A stretch of 50,017 nucleotides of DNA from Bacteroidales bacterium (GTDB lineage: Bacteria > Bacteroidota > Bacteroidia > Bacteroidales > Marinilabiliaceae). Every line of letters begins with the position of its first letter. Within the stretch, counting starts at the first letter, position 1. Location of the stretch: contig JAFPZF010000062.1 in the NCBI GenBank assembly GCA_017417385.1, positions 1 through 50,017 of the forward strand. Direction: 5' to 3'. The translations under genes were made by a program, and so were the position numbers. Shown here in pieces: positions 48,715 through 50,017 of this stretch. The notes below the pieces were generated by a model that saw only the letters and a program-made list of their open reading frames with translations, did not search any database and was not told where the DNA came from.

Positions 48715-49110
48715 TTACTTAAAATCCTTAGGACTATACGTAAACTTATAAGACACTGTGTCATCTCTAATTACATAAGTTACATCTATACTTTCACATA
48801 TCACACTATCTCCTTCAGCTATATAATCGATAAGCCTAGTCTTCTTACCTTCTACTATTGCTGTGAAACCATTGGCAAGCAGACACTCACCATTGTCAAG
48901 CTCTATGTTTTGACAATACACTCCTCCTTGTGCATACCAGTTAATGTAATGAGATACTACTTTTGCAGAGTAAGGAACAAATTCCTTCTCCTCATAGAAA
49001 TTAGTTCGCAATATCACTATAATGACAAATATGCCCCAACCCCATTTAATGGCGTTTATTGTAGGCGACTTCTTCATCAAGTCTTGAATTGCGCTATTGA
49101 TTCTGTTCAT
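48715..49110 (-). CDS. Small membrane-anchored protein, paralogue 2, candidate immunity protein
   Basis: This protein of about 131 residues starts MNRINSAIQDLMKK, matching its paralogue. ATG at 49110 is preferred over a GTG two codons earlier. One hydrophobic helix (residues 20-37) precedes a soluble domain with FVPYSAKVVSHYINW, NIELDNGECLLANGFTA and KKTRLIDYIAEGDSV, ending SYKFTYSPKDFK. It follows the Rhs toxin end by 23 bases on the same strand, the usual place for a cognate immunity gene. The single helix suggests protection at the inner membrane or periplasm. Family unknown. Confidence 0.68.
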   Translation of the reverse strand: MNRINSAIQDLMKKSPTINAIKWGWGIFVIIVILRTNFYEEKEFVPYSAKVVSHYINWYAQGGVYCQNIELDNGECLLANGFTAIVEGKKTRLIDYIAEGDSVICESIDVTYVIRDDTVSYKFTYSPKDFK

Positions 49111-49133
49111 ACACACCGTTTATGTCTTCAACA

Positions 49134-50017
49134 CTATTTTCCAAAGACAAAAGGAGAAAATGTATACCCCACACCAATATTTCCACCAGGTGTACCCATA
49201 AGTATACTGAAAGTAGTCCAACTGTGATATTCTCCTTTTCGTTCTTGTTCTGGTGAAATTATAGAGCTAGAGTAACCGACTCCTAATCCACAACTACTCT
49301 CTGCAGAAAAAAACAATCCTTTCATTGATTCCGGAGAATAATCTATTCTAGTATTTCTTCCAGGAGTGTATCGAGAAAAGAAAATACCAGCAGAACCCCC
49401 AAATCCTATGCAAAAACCGCAACTTACACTCACATAGTATTTTCCATTCCGTGTTTCCCCAATTTGCACATCAGTACTTATGAGCAGGCAATTTACGCTT
49501 ACTTGCACTCCCCCTGCTCCAATTACACTTCTACTATTATTAGCGAAAGACATTCCTCCTCTACTCCCAAATTCTCCGTTTCCTCCGTCCATCGCAATAT
49601 CCCCGAGTTCTCCTACTCTATAAGATCGAATCCCGCCATTCTTATCCACTTGCTCTACCCACTCGGACAGACTCTTCCCTGAGTCAAGGTAGTCTTTTAG
49701 CAGTCTAGGGTCTGTAAGGACATACACACCGTATGCCTGGCTCTTCGCATTCCCCCAATCAAAACTAATTCCTCCTCCGCCACCTCCCATCGCAAGATCC
49801 ATGAGATGCGCTTCAAACATAAAATCTTTATCCTCCATCATCGCCAAACCACTCTCCCCACCTGACAAATCCTCACACTCATACCCGCTCGGGTCCGTAT
49901 ACTTCAGCGGATTGTTCAGGCAGTACGAGTACCTGTTGAAGTTCTGCGGGTTCGTGCCGTCCTGCACGTACGGGTCCGGCGACAGGAACCGCCCCACCGT
50001 CGGGTCGTACATCCTGC
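49134..50017 (-). CDS. Rhs-repeat-associated core protein, C-terminal part (5' end outside window)
   Basis: At least 294 C-terminal residues are visible. The visible part begins at the conserved Rhs core ([15 protein letters not shown], then [23 protein letters not shown]), which forms the end of the toxin-enclosing shell and the autocleavage region. After YTDPSGYE the sequence changes to a roughly 245-residue variable domain with a GGGGGG linker, a middle part ([21 protein letters not shown]), and a Gly-rich, cysteine-containing end ([28 protein letters not shown]). I recognise no known toxin fold. The core is GC-rich and the variable domain clearly AT-rich, as in exchangeable toxin tips. 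The reading frame is still open at the window edge. Confidence 0.85.
   Translation of the reverse strand, partial: RMYDPTVGRFLSPDPYVQDGTNPQNFNRYSYCLNNPLKYTDPSGYECEDLSGGESGLAMMEDKDFMFEAHLMDLAMGGGGGGISFDWGNAKSQAYGVYVLTDPRLLKDYLDSGKSLSEWVEQVDKNGGIRSYRVGELGDIAMDGGNGEFGSRGGMSFANNSRSVIGAGGVQVSVNCLLISTDVQIGETRNGKYYVSVSCGFCIGFGGSAGIFFSRYTPGRNTRIDYSPESMKGLFFSAESSCGLGVGYSSSIISPEQERKGEYHSWTTFSILMGTPGGNIGVGYTFSPFVFGK

Overview
The window comes from a bacterium of the phylum Bacteroidota, most likely order Bacteroidales (gut or rumen type). The evidence is a SusC/SusD/SusE-type polysaccharide locus, a PorT-like outer membrane protein, many outer-membrane lipoproteins, short Bacteroidales-type SerA and Ppx/GppA, families largely confined to the phylum (DUF4293, DUF4301, DUF5606, DUF4249), and promoters of the Bacteroidota type (-7 box TAnnTTTG). 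I cannot name the genus.

Layout. 1-5.4 kb: four membrane subunits of a group 4 hydrogenase or Mrp-like proton-pumping complex (hyfB, C, E, F) with no catalytic subunit beside them. 5.4-7.7 kb: nrnA, an FKBP-type lipoprotein and a NigD-like lipoprotein, tightly coupled. 8.2-9.5 kb: NADP-type glutamate dehydrogenase. 9.9-12.7 kb (minus strand): ppx, fabD and a PabC/IlvE-like class IV aminotransferase. 13.1-15.0 kb: PAP2 phosphatase, rsmE and a small membrane-anchored protein. 15.2-17.3 kb: serC-serA. 17.8-19.0 kb: DUF4293 protein and a LuxR-type regulator with a degenerate receiver. 19.5-19.7 kb: tRNA-Tyr(GTA) and tRNA-Ser(CGA). 19.8-26.1 kb: menG/ubiE, porT-like, an M16 peptidase pair, crcB, a PfkB sugar kinase and a YdcF-like protein. 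26.5-32.0 kb: an outer-membrane locus (lipoprotein, DUF4249-like lipoprotein, DsbA-like lipoprotein, TonB-dependent receptor). 32.1-33.6 kb: DUF4301 protein. 33.8-35.9 kb: ppk1. 36.0-43.7 kb (minus): a compact galactan-use locus, susC-susD-susE-like-GH53. 44.0-46.9 kb: a membrane polyferredoxin and a Tat-exported ferredoxin-type aldo/keto reductase. 47.2-47.8 kb: DUF5606 protein. 47.9-50.0 kb (minus): the C-terminal end of an Rhs polymorphic toxin and two tandem paralogous small membrane proteins.

The most unusual feature is a family of intergenic elements (copies at 1-218, 9541-9729, 17381-17713, 18981-19355, 46932-47122). They share imperfect terminal inverted repeats and are built from stem-loop modules. 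Both stems of each module change sequence between copies yet usually stay complementary, while the internal-loop sequences stay constant, and modules are nested inside one another up to three deep. Four of these copies lie in the same orientation downstream of a plus-strand gene, two of them 1-2 bases after the stop codon; what precedes the copy at 1-218 is outside the window.

A second large-scale signal is strand composition. Nearly the whole plus strand is purine- and G-rich whichever strand carries the gene. In 26.5-32.0 kb it becomes C-rich, and near-identical hairpins flank that segment at 26120 and 32066. This suggests an inverted or inserted block. The Rhs region at the right end is also C-rich on the plus strand.
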